Of a DNA stretch of 64,000 bases, positions 27,241 to 35,808 are shown in pieces. The notes beneath the pieces were generated by a model. It worked only from the letters and a program-made list of their open reading frames with translations, did no database searches and was not told the origin of the DNA. Positions within the stretch are counted from its first letter, which is position 1. Each line of letters opens with the position of its first letter. The stretch is from Acidobacteria bacterium Ga0077534 (lineage in GTDB: Bacteria > Acidobacteriota > Blastocatellia > Pyrinomonadales > Pyrinomonadaceae), in contig LNEI01000004.1 in NCBI GenBank assembly GCA_001464455.1, forward strand, positions 62,001-126,000, given 5' to 3'. The position numbers and the translations under genes were made by a program.

Positions 27241-28831
27241 TATGCGGTGCCGATGTGTTGAGGCAGGTTTGCAGTGACAGGGTGAGTGCGTCGCGAAGGT
27301 TCTCCGGCGTTAATATCGCATCGACGAGACCTCTCGCAGCCGCGTGTTTGGCATCTAGCTCTCGATCATATGTTTCCCGAACCTTCTGCATTTCTGCCTT
27401 AAGCGCCTCGTCGGGTTCCCCGCCTGAAGCTTTCAGTTTATCGAGCTGCGTTCCGAACATCGCCTGAACCGCGCTGTCTCCTTCCATGACGCCCATGCGG
27501 CCCGTCGGCAGCGAAAAGATGAAATCAGGATCAAATCCCTGCCCTGCCATTGCGTAATACCCGGCACCGCTCGCGTGATTTATCGTCAGGACGATCTTCG
27601 GCACCTTTGCCGTTGCCATTGCCTCAACGAAGCGGGCCCCGGCCCTAATGATGCCGCTGTGCTCTGCCTCAGCACCGACCATAAATCCGGAAACATCTTG
27701 AACAAAAAGAAGCGGCGTATCATGCCGGTCGCAATTATCGATGAAATAGGCTGTCTTCTCTGCGGATTCAGTGTAGACGATACCGCCAAATCTTGGCGGC
27801 GAGCCGGGCTTTCCTTTCGACATTCCTCGGGAATTGGCGATCACGCCGACGAGGATGCCACCAATTCGAGCCGTGCCGCAGATCATTTCCTTGGCAAAAT
27901 CTGCTTGAAACTCATCTATCCCGCCTTCGTCCAGGAGAGTGTCAAGCACTTCCTTCATGTCATAAGGTGCTCGATGATCTTCCGGCAAGATAGTGTAAAG
28001 ACGCTCGGGATCGGTCGCATTCTGTCGAGGTTCTGAGACCGACACGCGGCTTACTTCTTTTTCGGGCAAATCAGCAACCAAAGTGCGAATTTTTCCCAGG
28101 CATTCTGCGTCGTCCTTGGCCTTGTAATGAGCAACCCCCGAGACAGCATTGTGGGTCACTGCCCCGCCAAGTGTCTCGTTATCGATCGTTTGGCCAGTTG
28201 CCCCTTTAACGAGATTCGCTCCGCCAAGTCCCATAAAACTGGTGCCTTCGACCATCAGTATCACGTCCGAAAGAGCAGGAAGATACGCTCCGCCGGCGAC
28301 ACACATTCCCATGACGGCGGCGATCTGCGGAACTTTTAGGTATCGCCGCATGATCGAGTTGTAGTAAAAGATCCGCGCCGCCCCGTACTGGCCCGGAAAC
28401 ACCCCGCCCTGATACGGCAGGTTAACTCCCGCGGAATCAACGAGATACACGATCGGCACTCGATTCCGCATGGCGATCTCCTGAGCACGCAGGATCTTCT
28501 TTATCGTTTCCGGATACCACGCACCGGCTTTGATCGTGGCGTCATTCGCCACGACCACGCATTCGCGGCCCGAAACTTTTCCAACGACCGTAACAACGGC
28601 CGCAGCGGGTGCCTGGCCATCGTACTCATCGTATGCAACGAGCAAGCCGATCTCTTGCGAATACTCGCCTTTGTCGAGCAACAGGTCTATCCGCTCACGG
28701 GCGGTCAACTTGCCCTGCGCGTGGATCTTTGCAACCTTTGCTTCACCGCCGCCCAGCTTGAGCCGGGCTTCAAGGGTGAGATACTCGTCGGTTAAGACAC
28801 GAAGTCGCGAATTTTCTTTGGAATCAAACAT
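27209..28831 (-). CDS. Acyl-CoA carboxylase carboxyltransferase (beta) subunit
   Basis: A 540-residue crotonase-fold carboxyltransferase that joins N-terminal and C-terminal halves as in propionyl-/methylcrotonyl-CoA carboxylases: GKLTARERIDLLLD, GVFPGQYGAARIFYYNS, MGMCVAGGAYLPALSDV (oxyanion loop), DVSGFMVGAEAEHSGIIRAG and NHASGAGYYAMAGQGFDPDF. The GGVFPGQ...GRIF type sequence is closest in style to methylcrotonyl-CoA carboxylase, but the biotin carboxylase partner is not in the window, so the acyl substrate stays open. Overlaps the ATP-grasp gene upstream by 8 bases. Confidence 0.9.
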   Translation of the reverse strand: MFDSKENSRLRVLTDEYLTLEARLKLGGGEAKVAKIHAQGKLTARERIDLLLDKGEYSQEIGLLVAYDEYDGQAPAAAVVTVVGKVSGRECVVVANDATIKAGAWYPETIKKILRAQEIAMRNRVPIVYLVDSAGVNLPYQGGVFPGQYGAARIFYYNSIMRRYLKVPQIAAVMGMCVAGGAYLPALSDVILMVEGTSFMGLGGANLVKGATGQTIDNETLGGAVTHNAVSGVAHYKAKDDAECLGKIRTLVADLPEKEVSRVSVSEPRQNATDPERLYTILPEDHRAPYDMKEVLDTLLDEGGIDEFQADFAKEMICGTARIGGILVGVIANSRGMSKGKPGSPPRFGGIVYTESAEKTAYFIDNCDRHDTPLLFVQDVSGFMVGAEAEHSGIIRAGARFVEAMATAKVPKIVLTINHASGAGYYAMAGQGFDPDFIFSLPTGRMGVMEGDSAVQAMFGTQLDKLKASGGEPDEALKAEMQKVRETYDRELDAKHAAARGLVDAILTPENLRDALTLSLQTCLNTSAPHIGAFVLPRTV

Positions 28832-30179
28832 CTAGAATAAAAGTCGGAACCATGCCACCGCCCGACGAAACATTTGCTAACTCAGTAGAAGAAAGCCGCG
28901 TAAATGCCGAACCGACCTTACCCATGAATAGAAGCGGATCGAGGTCAACTAGTTGCTCAGTCATCTCCCAGTTCCCTTCGTCGTCGGTGAACATCGGGAA
29001 AATCTCTTTCGCCGTCTTCACGCGTTCCTGGATGAGATAGTCGCCATCTTTTAATGCGAGTTCGATGGCGTCGTCCCATTCCGACTCGGTGGCGTTCCAG
29101 CCGATGTAAATTCCGTGGCCGCCGTAATCGTCGTTGGGTTTGAGGACCAGTTTGTGCGAATTCGAGCGGGTCCATTCGACGAGATCGATCTTTTCACCCT
29201 TATTCTCAGTCGTTTCTGCGCGAAATGTTCGTGTCCAGGGGATGTGCTTCGCTATCGCGGAGAGTTCTTCGTCGTTGAAGAGATGTTTGTACCGCTCGTT
29301 GGTTAGCACGGCGAAGATCGCCTTTTTGTGCACCAGCTTCCCTCGAAAGCTGTTGACCATACAGACCGCTCCGGCCCGGTAAGCGTTGAGCAGATCGGGC
29401 TGGTCTTCCATGATCGGCAAGTATTCGTTGACGAGCAGCCGTTTGTAAACGATGTCGATCGGCGTTCCGTTGCATGAAAGGCTTTCGTTCTTGAATTCGA
29501 GTTGGCTCGGTGAACAGATTATCGCCGGATAACCATTTGCCTCGAAATATTCCTTGAAAAGCTCAAATTCCTTGATCGTCGGCAGATCATCGAGATCGAC
29601 GACCGCAATTGTCGGAGCACGCTCGGGTTTGACGCCGCCGAGAAACTCCTCATAGCAATCGAGCAGGACGTTGAGCAACTTCGAGCTACCCTCGAGGCCT
29701 GTGACTGAGTATCGTTCCGAGAACTTCTTCATTACCGGGAGAGATTCGAATATCTTGGTCGCGGAATCGGCAAAGGCTATACCGGCCGGGCTTTCGCCGT
29801 TGAGTTCGACATAACTGTACGCGTCGTCGGTCAGGAAAGAGTCCAGGCGAGAGGTCGGCGACACGTGAGAATAGCCGGGATCGATCTTGATCAGGCCACG
29901 TTCGATCTCGGTAACGCCAAGTTCATCGAGGATCGCATCATCGGCGATCGCCGCATCCTTAACCTTTTGCAAAGCGCCGAAGACTGTTTCACAGGTCGAC
30001 TTGATCATCGTCCAGTCGCTCTCCATCACAAAATGCGGACGCAAATACGGCGACAGGCGTCGGCCGCCGAAGATGAGCTTTGAACTCTCAAGCCCTTCGT
30101 CGAGGAGCTTTTGCGACGAGGTGGCAAGTTCGCTGTCGCTGAGAAGCTCGTTGTAGTAATTTACGGCGTCTTTGAGCAT
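28824..30179 (-). CDS. Circularly permuted ATP-grasp protein
   Basis: About 451 residues. The order of elements is that of circularly permuted type-2 ATP-grasp proteins: a central TIAVVDLDDLPTIKEFELFK Rossmann part, AVCMVNSFRGKLVHKKAIFA, then the nucleotide-binding HKLVLKPNDDYGGHGIYIGW and the C-terminal FTRLSSTELANVSSGGGMVP. Relatives join amino acids or peptides through acyl-phosphates; the substrate here is unknown. I place the start at ATG 30179 (MLKDAVNYYNELL); the frame extends to 30209 into a hairpin repeat. It overlaps the carboxylase gene. Confidence 0.78.
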   Translation of the reverse strand: MLKDAVNYYNELLSDSELATSSQKLLDEGLESSKLIFGGRRLSPYLRPHFVMESDWTMIKSTCETVFGALQKVKDAAIADDAILDELGVTEIERGLIKIDPGYSHVSPTSRLDSFLTDDAYSYVELNGESPAGIAFADSATKIFESLPVMKKFSERYSVTGLEGSSKLLNVLLDCYEEFLGGVKPERAPTIAVVDLDDLPTIKEFELFKEYFEANGYPAIICSPSQLEFKNESLSCNGTPIDIVYKRLLVNEYLPIMEDQPDLLNAYRAGAVCMVNSFRGKLVHKKAIFAVLTNERYKHLFNDEELSAIAKHIPWTRTFRAETTENKGEKIDLVEWTRSNSHKLVLKPNDDYGGHGIYIGWNATESEWDDAIELALKDGDYLIQERVKTAKEIFPMFTDDEGNWEMTEQLVDLDPLLFMGKVGSAFTRLSSTELANVSSGGGMVPTFILDV

Positions 30180-30190
30180 AGGACTGTGGA

Positions 30191-30252
30191 GCGAGCATCC
30201 GCTCGCCATGGTCTACTTTATGAACCAGTACGGGCGAGCAAGATGCTCGCCC
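30191..30252. repeat. Pair of REP-like palindromes
   Basis: GCGAGC-ATCC-GCTCGC (30191-30206) is followed after 25 bases by the perfect hairpin GGGCGAGCA-AGA-TGCTCGCCC (30232-30252). The two palindromes share the GCGAGCA core and sit in the gap between the EVE and ATP-grasp genes. There is no T run. The form is that of REP/BIME elements. Confidence 0.7.
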
Positions 30253-30257
30253 TCCAG

Positions 30258-30659
30258 TTATTTCGACATGCTGAGAATTTCTTCGTATTCGTCTTTGGTC
30301 AGCGGCATCACGGAAAATCGCGGCTGGCGAACAAGATAAATGTTTGCAAGAGCCGCATTTTCCTTGATCGCGGCAAGCGTAACCGGCTTCTTCAACGGCT
30401 TCTCCGGCGTGATCTCGACCGCATGCCACGCGGTGTCGGTCGGGTCAGGAAAGGCCTCCTTAGTGACCTTTGCAATGCCGACGATCTCCTTTCCAACGAC
30501 CGAGTGATAAAAATAGACCTTGTCGCCCACCTTCATCTCCTTCAGAAAGTTCCGGGCTTTGAAGTTTCTCACGCCCGTCCAGTCGGTTTTGCCCTCTTTT
30601 ACAAAATCGTCCCACGAATAAGCGGTGGGCTCCTGCTTCACCATCCAATAATTGGCCAT
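30258..30659 (-). CDS. EVE domain protein
   Basis: A 133-residue single EVE domain: MANYWMVKQEPTAYSWDDFV at the start, WTGVRNFKARNFLKEMKVGD (about residues 27-46), KVYFYHSVVGKEIVGIAKVT and RQPRFSVMPLTKDEYEEIL at the end. EVE domains share the PUA/YTH-like fold and are thought to recognise modified bases in DNA or RNA; the target here is unknown. It ends close to the REP-like pair and starts three bases after the stop of the gene upstream. Confidence 0.92.
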   Translation of the reverse strand: MANYWMVKQEPTAYSWDDFVKEGKTDWTGVRNFKARNFLKEMKVGDKVYFYHSVVGKEIVGIAKVTKEAFPDPTDTAWHAVEITPEKPLKKPVTLAAIKENAALANIYLVRQPRFSVMPLTKDEYEEILSMSK

Positions 30660-30662
30660 AAT

Positions 30663-31247
30663 TTATTTTTTTGCGTCTGCTGCTTTTTTATTCAGCCATT
30701 TAGCCCAGCGTTCAAGGATCGGGCGGAAGGGTTTAAATATTTTGGCCCTGACGCTCTTCTCGTTCTGTTTCTCACTCCACGAGCGCAAGTTCTTTTCGGC
30801 ATACTGCCGGATCTGCGGTTCGAGTGCGGTGCGCTTTACCGAATGTTTCTGGGTCAAAAAGTAATGCTGCCCGACTAGCGAAAAGATAAGCCCCGCGAGA
30901 TTGCCCTTGAAAGAACTCTTCGCCATAAACTTCTTCATGAAGCCCTCGGTCGGCTGGAGCAAAGCGCCCATCGACACCTCAAACCACGGCTGCCGACTTC
31001 CCTCACGCGGGTGATAGAGTCCGGGCAGATCGCCCTTCAAAGGCACGTCGAGGTTCTTGAGTCTCGGATCATTGATAAAATCAACGAGTTTTATTTTCTC
31101 AACACCGCGATATTGCTCGATAGGAAGATAATCGAGGATCTTCGCGATCGTGCCATCGACATCTTTTGGTAACGTGAGTGTCGAGGCGTTCTCGACCCGT
31201 ACTTTTGTGATCTTCGCGGCCTTCTGGCCAGCGGTTTCAATTGCCAT
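30663..31247 (-). CDS. Uncharacterised protein, about 194 aa
   Basis: No family recognised. The protein has no signal peptide or membrane helix. It contains VRVENASTLTLPKDVDGTIA and DYLPIEQYRGVEKIKLVDFI near the start, a Gly/Pro-rich middle (GDLPGLYHPREGSRQPWFEV) and a strongly basic C-terminus (ILERWAKWLNKKAADAKK). The GLYHP and LAGLIFSLVGQHYFLTQKHS segments are distinctive. Start taken at ATG 31247; the frame opens at 31295. It lies four bases upstream of the EVE gene, so the two are probably cotranscribed. Confidence 0.6.
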   Translation of the reverse strand: MAIETAGQKAAKITKVRVENASTLTLPKDVDGTIAKILDYLPIEQYRGVEKIKLVDFINDPRLKNLDVPLKGDLPGLYHPREGSRQPWFEVSMGALLQPTEGFMKKFMAKSSFKGNLAGLIFSLVGQHYFLTQKHSVKRTALEPQIRQYAEKNLRSWSEKQNEKSVRAKIFKPFRPILERWAKWLNKKAADAKK

Positions 31248-31474
31248 ATCTCGATAAATTGTAATTCGTTGGACGGTAATAGTAAATTCCGCCACACGTG
31301 TGTTGCGTTGGAGCGACAGAATGATCTATTGAGCTCTATTTTGCGAAACCTGCTTGGACTCAGATATATTAGGCGGCTCTGATATTTCTAGGGGAATTCT
31401 GCGTGATCAACTCATTGCGTTGATTCTGCTTCGACACGCGATCAGCGGCACGGGGCTTGCCATGTATTTGAGCA

Positions 31475-32317
31475 ATGAATCAGACAACGCTAAAAAAAGC
31501 GATCGATGTATCCGGCGTCGGGCTTCATACCGGGGTTGAGGTTAACATGACCCTTCGTCCGGCTCCCGAGAATACTGGATACATATTTGTTCGAACAGAT
31601 CTTGACAACTTTGAGATTCCGGCTTCGGTCGAGTACATCTCGCACTGCTCGTACGCAACGACCCTGATGCGGCGCGGCGTCGTGCTTTCTACTTGCGAAC
31701 ACCTGCTCTCTGCTCTCCGAGGCTGCGGCGTGGATAATTGCTTCATCGACCTCGACAATATCGAGATCCCGATCCTGGACGGTTCAAGCGAGAATTTTGT
31801 TGAACTGATCGAAAACGCCGGCATCATCGAGCAAAACTCGCCTAGGAGAACGCTTCTGATCAAGGAACGTGTCGAGATCGATAGCCAGGGCCGAAAAATG
31901 ACCGTCGAGCCCGCGGAAAACTTCGAGATCGATTGCGTCATCGACTTTCCGCACCCGTTTATTAACCGCCAAACATTTAATTTCGTCTTGGATAATGGTT
32001 CGTTTAGTCGCGAGATCGCTTCCGCCCGTACTTTCGGCTTCACTCATGAGATAGAAATGCTCAGAAAAGCAAATCTGGCTCTCGGGGGCTCGCTCGATAA
32101 TGCCATTGTCCTTACCGAAAGCGGCATGCTTAACGAAACACCGCTTCGTTTCAACGACGAGTTCGTTCGGCACAAGATACTGGACATCATAGGCGACCTC
32201 GCCCTGCTCGGAATGCCCGTAAAAGGCAAATTTACCGCCGAAAAGAGCGGGCACGCGATACACGCCCAACTAATGAGCAAATTGCTCAAGTCCGAAGATT
32301 CCTGGGAGATCGTTTAA
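31475..32317 (+). CDS. lpxC: UDP-3-O-acyl-N-acetylglucosamine deacetylase
   Basis: First committed enzyme of lipid A synthesis, a zinc deacetylase. Zinc ligands and catalytic residues are visible: His in STCEHLLSALRG (about residue 76), His and Asp in FVRHKILDIIGDLALLG (about 232-236) and the late SGHAIHAQL His (about 260). GVGLHTG near the start and ASARTFGFTHEIEML in the middle confirm the family. Length 280 aa. The 227 bases upstream hold no gene. Confidence 0.96.
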   Translation: MNQTTLKKAIDVSGVGLHTGVEVNMTLRPAPENTGYIFVRTDLDNFEIPASVEYISHCSYATTLMRRGVVLSTCEHLLSALRGCGVDNCFIDLDNIEIPILDGSSENFVELIENAGIIEQNSPRRTLLIKERVEIDSQGRKMTVEPAENFEIDCVIDFPHPFINRQTFNFVLDNGSFSREIASARTFGFTHEIEMLRKANLALGGSLDNAIVLTESGMLNETPLRFNDEFVRHKILDIIGDLALLGMPVKGKFTAEKSGHAIHAQLMSKLLKSEDSWEIV

Positions 32318-32327
32318 GTTACCCATT

Positions 32328-33740
32328 TCATACTTCCCAGTCCGGCGTATGAAAGATCCCTTCCTTATCTATTCGCTGATAGGTATGGACACCGAAATAG
32401 TCACGTTGAGCCTGTATAAGGTTTGCCGGTAGCCGTTCGGTCCGAAATGCATCGAAATACGAAAGTGCCGATGAAAAACACGCTGCTGGCGTACCACTCT
32501 CGTTATAGGCTACGACGGCTTTTCGCAATGCTGCGGATCTGGTTTTCAAAATATTGGCGAAAGCACTGTTGTGCATCAGATTTTCGAGGTTTGGATCTGC
32601 AGAATATGCCTGACGGATCGTTTCGAGCAGCTTTGAACGGATGATGCAGCCGCCTCGCCAGATACGGGCGATCTCTGCGAGGTCGAGACCATAATTCTTT
32701 TCGATCGAAGCCGCCTGCAGCATTGCCATACCCTGAGCATAGGTGAGGATGAACGCACATAGCAGAGCATCCTTGAGTTCGCTCACTGAAGTCCTCGACC
32801 GGCTGGCATCGGACGATGTCCGCATTCCCTGATAGTCAGTCGCCAGCACAGTCCTTAATGCTTTTCTCGCAGATATCTGTCGCATGGTGACGGCAATATC
32901 TATTGTCGGGATCGGCACGCCAAAATCCATCGCCGCCTGCGATGTCCACTTCCCGGTTCCTTTCTGTCCGGCGGTATCCAGGATCATTGAGACGAGCGGC
33001 TTTCCTGTTTCGGCGTCGGTTTTGCGAAGGACCTCCGCCGTTATTTCCACGAGAAATGAGCCGAGCTCACCGCTGTTCCACTCGGAAAATGTTCGGTGCA
33101 TCTCCGTGGACTCCATTCGCAACGAATGCTGCATGAAATCGTAAGTCTCGGCAAGGAGCTGCATCATACCGTATTCAATGCCGTTGTGGACCATTTTCAC
33201 GAAATGGCCGGCGGAACTCGCCCCCATATATGCTACGCACGGCTCACCACCGACTTTGGCTGAAACTGCTTGAAGTGTTTTCTCGATCCGGTCGTAATGC
33301 TTTCGCTGACCGCCAGGCATTATTGATGCTCCGTGACGAGCGCCTTCTTCACCACCGCTGACGCCAATGCCCATGAAGCCGATACCCTTGGCTGAAAGTT
33401 CCGCCTCGCGGCGTTCGGTGTCAGTAAAGTGGGAATTTCCGCCGTCGATTATCAGATCGTCATCATCGAGAAGCGGTACGAGTTCCGTGATCACGCTGTC
33501 AACTATTGGCCCGGCAGGCACGAGCAGCATAATGTTTCGCGGGGATTCGAGCTTCGAGAGAAAGTCGGCCAGAGTTTCACCCACATCAACCGGCATTCCG
33601 GCGCCTTCCTGTAGAAGCAACGAACGCTTCCCGGCGTCCAGGTCGTAACCGACACCGCTAATTCCCTGCTCGCCGACGTTTAGGAGAAAATTACGCCCCA
33701 TCGTACCAAGGCCGATCATTCCAAAGTGTGCTTTTGACAT
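32328..33740 (-). CDS. gnd: 6-phosphogluconate dehydrogenase (decarboxylating)
   Basis: Converts 6-phosphogluconate to ribulose-5-phosphate and CO2 with NADP. Signatures: GMIGLGTMGRNFLLNVGEQG dinucleotide fold at the start, IIDGGNSHFTDTERREAE, FMGIGVSGGEEGARHGASIM, KMVHNGIEYGMMQLLAE with the catalytic Lys (about residue 183), and GTGKWTSQAAMDFGVPIPTI. Start ATG 33740 (MSKAHFGMIG) gives 470 aa, the normal dimeric long form. It follows a small zinc-ribbon gene by four bases. Confidence 0.96.
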   Translation of the reverse strand: MSKAHFGMIGLGTMGRNFLLNVGEQGISGVGYDLDAGKRSLLLQEGAGMPVDVGETLADFLSKLESPRNIMLLVPAGPIVDSVITELVPLLDDDDLIIDGGNSHFTDTERREAELSAKGIGFMGIGVSGGEEGARHGASIMPGGQRKHYDRIEKTLQAVSAKVGGEPCVAYMGASSAGHFVKMVHNGIEYGMMQLLAETYDFMQHSLRMESTEMHRTFSEWNSGELGSFLVEITAEVLRKTDAETGKPLVSMILDTAGQKGTGKWTSQAAMDFGVPIPTIDIAVTMRQISARKALRTVLATDYQGMRTSSDASRSRTSVSELKDALLCAFILTYAQGMAMLQAASIEKNYGLDLAEIARIWRGGCIIRSKLLETIRQAYSADPNLENLMHNSAFANILKTRSAALRKAVVAYNESGTPAACFSSALSYFDAFRTERLPANLIQAQRDYFGVHTYQRIDKEGIFHTPDWEV

Positions 33741-33744
33741 GTTT

Positions 33745-34089
33745 CTAGTGTCCAAGATGCCTTAAATAGGCGCTTTTCAGGTTCTTCTCGATCTGGTTAT
33801 GGAGCTCGGTTTGCGTGTTTGGATTCGTTTCGGCCTCGCGAAAAATGTACCTTGCACACTTCCCGCAAAGCAGGTATGCGATAAGAACCCCGTGTACTCT
33901 GAAGATAAAAGCGTTGAGCGATAGAGCGTTCTTTTTCTTAAACTTCATTATCGAGATCTTTCCGCCGCAGCCCGGACACCCGTCGCCGTCGTGAAACCAA
34001 CGCGATCTGACCGCACTTCCAAATTTCATCTGAGACAGGCGAAAAAGCTGCTCAAGCTGTTCGTGAACTTCTCTATCTTTTATAGACAT
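33745..34089 (-). CDS. Small Cys-rich (zinc-ribbon-like) protein, function unknown
   Basis: A 114-residue protein with CPGCGGK (about residues 38-44) and CGKC (about 75-78), two Cys pairs spaced as in a zinc ribbon. Helical ends are rich in Glu, Gln and Arg. No family recognised. Immediate proximity to gnd suggests the two share a transcript. Confidence 0.65.
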   Translation of the reverse strand: MSIKDREVHEQLEQLFRLSQMKFGSAVRSRWFHDGDGCPGCGGKISIMKFKKKNALSLNAFIFRVHGVLIAYLLCGKCARYIFREAETNPNTQTELHNQIEKNLKSAYLRHLGH

Positions 34090-34167
34090 GATAATTCAAT
34101 GTGTACCCTATGATAGTCCTAAACTTGCTACCGTCAACCCCGAATTATAGACTGCATTTATTCACTT

Positions 34168-35079
34168 ATGTTATCACTACGCGATGCTATTCGCCCGACA
34201 ACTTTCGTTAGGTCTTCAAAACTCTGCGATCATCTCGAGTTGGACCTAACCCTTGCGACGGAGACGTTCCAGCATACGGGCAGTTTTAAATTTCGAGCCG
34301 CCTATAACGTTGCTTCGAGTGTGGAGCAGACAGAGATAATTGCAGCATCGTCCGGCAATTTCGGCCAAGCCCTTGCTTATGCCTGCAAGTTGCTCGGCAA
34401 AAAATGTACGGTTGTCATGCCGGAAACATCGGCTCAGGTGAAGATCGACGCGGTTCGCGGCTTCGGAGCAACCGCCGATCTGATCGATGTAAAGAAAGTC
34501 GGCCGTGCCGACCGCGTGAGGCAGCTTGCCGCTGAAATGCCGAACGCGTATGTTGCCAGTGCCTATGACGATGAGTTCGTGATCGAAGGAAACTCGACTC
34601 TCGGTGATGAGCTATGTGGAAAGGGCTTTGACGCCGTGATCACCGCGGTCGGCGGAGGCGGGCTGATCTCCGGAATGATCAAGTCCTTTTGCCGAAATGG
34701 CGACCTATGTGAGGTGTGGGGAGCGGAACCGCAACCCGGAAACGACGCCTCGCGTTCGCTGCAGGCAGGCTATATCGTCGCAAATGAAGTCGAACCGCTG
34801 ACGATCGCCGATGGGGCCCGAACCGTTTCATTGGGTAAGCTAAACTGGGAGATCATCAAAGATGGTGTGGCCGGCATCATTGAGGTGCCTGATGAAACGA
34901 CGATCGAAGCCCTCAGGATGTTGTATTCACTTGCGAACCTAAAAACGGAACCGACCGGAGCGTTGAGTCTCGGAGCTTTGCTTCAAGATCGCGACCGTTT
35001 TCACGGTAAAAAGGTCTGTCTTGTGATTAGCGGCGGAAACGTTGATGCTTCAGTTTATGCGAAGCTCATTTCGGCTTAG
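34168..35079 (+). CDS. Threonine/serine dehydratase-like PLP enzyme (fold type II)
   Basis: The PLP lysine is in QHTGSFKFRAAYN (about residue 48), the substrate loop is ASSGNFGQALAYACKLLG (about 67-84), and the phosphate-binding glycine loop is AVGGGGLISGMI (about 168). About 303 aa, with no C-terminal ACT domain, so it resembles catabolic, non-feedback-inhibited dehydratases or serine racemases rather than biosynthetic IlvA. These enzymes deaminate threonine to 2-oxobutanoate or serine to pyruvate; which one cannot be told. Its 3' end overlaps the convergent gene by 14 bases. Confidence 0.85.
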   Translation: MLSLRDAIRPTTFVRSSKLCDHLELDLTLATETFQHTGSFKFRAAYNVASSVEQTEIIAASSGNFGQALAYACKLLGKKCTVVMPETSAQVKIDAVRGFGATADLIDVKKVGRADRVRQLAAEMPNAYVASAYDDEFVIEGNSTLGDELCGKGFDAVITAVGGGGLISGMIKSFCRNGDLCEVWGAEPQPGNDASRSLQAGYIVANEVEPLTIADGARTVSLGKLNWEIIKDGVAGIIEVPDETTIEALRMLYSLANLKTEPTGALSLGALLQDRDRFHGKKVCLVISGGNVDASVYAKLISA

Positions 35080-35761
35080 CGGCTTTTGAGGCTGTCTTCC
35101 GATAAATGCCCGAAAAGGAAACGTTCATTCCGCCGCAGTTGCCATTATCGGCGACCATGAGGTACTTCTCCGTGATGAGCCGCATGCTCGCCTTGCAGTC
35201 GTATTCGCTGTCTCCATCCGAATATTTGAGTGAGCCGTTTTGGTGACTTGCTCGTCCGTCGAGTTCGCCAATGTGAACATTGTCACCCAATCCCTGCCAG
35301 TATGAATCACCCTTTACATTAAGGATGTCTTTGGCACCCGATAAACTGAAATTGATCGTGCTGGTCGCATATTTCCATTCCCCAGTCCAAGTTTTTTCGC
35401 TCGCGTCATAAACGCTGGCCGGGAATTCAAGGTCGGCGGTCCTTAGCCAGCCAACCTTAACGCCGCCCTTCGCCGACGTAAACCATCCGCACGTGTAACT
35501 GCCGAACGCCCTGTTCGCTACAACGGTATCCCCCGCAACAACATAGGCAGATGTTTTGCAAGACGCTGAATTCGGGCAATCAGCTTTATCGTCCGAGTAA
35601 AATTTTGCCCTTTTCGACTTCACGACCGCGACCTTAAAATCCTCGGACTCGCGCGTGAACAGGCCTTCCCGGCACCAATTTTCGGGGCTTCCAGCGAGCT
35701 GGCCAAAAGCCGAGGTAACGAAGTACAAAGTGAATGCGAAAGAGAAAATTAGAGATTTCAT
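35066..35761 (-). CDS. Secreted protein with SH3-like region, function unknown
   Basis: A signal peptide (MKSLIFSFAFTLYFVTSAFG, cleavage before QLAG) precedes a mature domain of about 210 residues with at least six cysteines likely to form disulfides. VVKSKRAKFYSDDKADCPNS through GGVKVGWLRTADLEF resembles a bacterial SH3 domain. A second part (WTGEWKYATSTINFSLSG to MVADNGNCGGMNVSFSGIY) looks like a lipocalin-type beta domain. Start ATG 35761 chosen for the signal peptide. Periplasmic or extracellular. Confidence 0.65.
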   Translation of the reverse strand: MKSLIFSFAFTLYFVTSAFGQLAGSPENWCREGLFTRESEDFKVAVVKSKRAKFYSDDKADCPNSASCKTSAYVVAGDTVVANRAFGSYTCGWFTSAKGGVKVGWLRTADLEFPASVYDASEKTWTGEWKYATSTINFSLSGAKDILNVKGDSYWQGLGDNVHIGELDGRASHQNGSLKYSDGDSEYDCKASMRLITEKYLMVADNGNCGGMNVSFSGIYRKTASKAAKPK

Positions 35762-35808
35762 TCTAAATAGAACGCGGTTCTTCCCAGACCTTGCCAATAA
35801 AGTTAAAA

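Noticed and set aside
30665-30680. TGCGTCTGCTG near the end of the 194-residue protein gene
   Set aside because: Matches the repeat only for TGCGTCTG and encodes an ordinary Ala-Asp-Ala-Lys tail.
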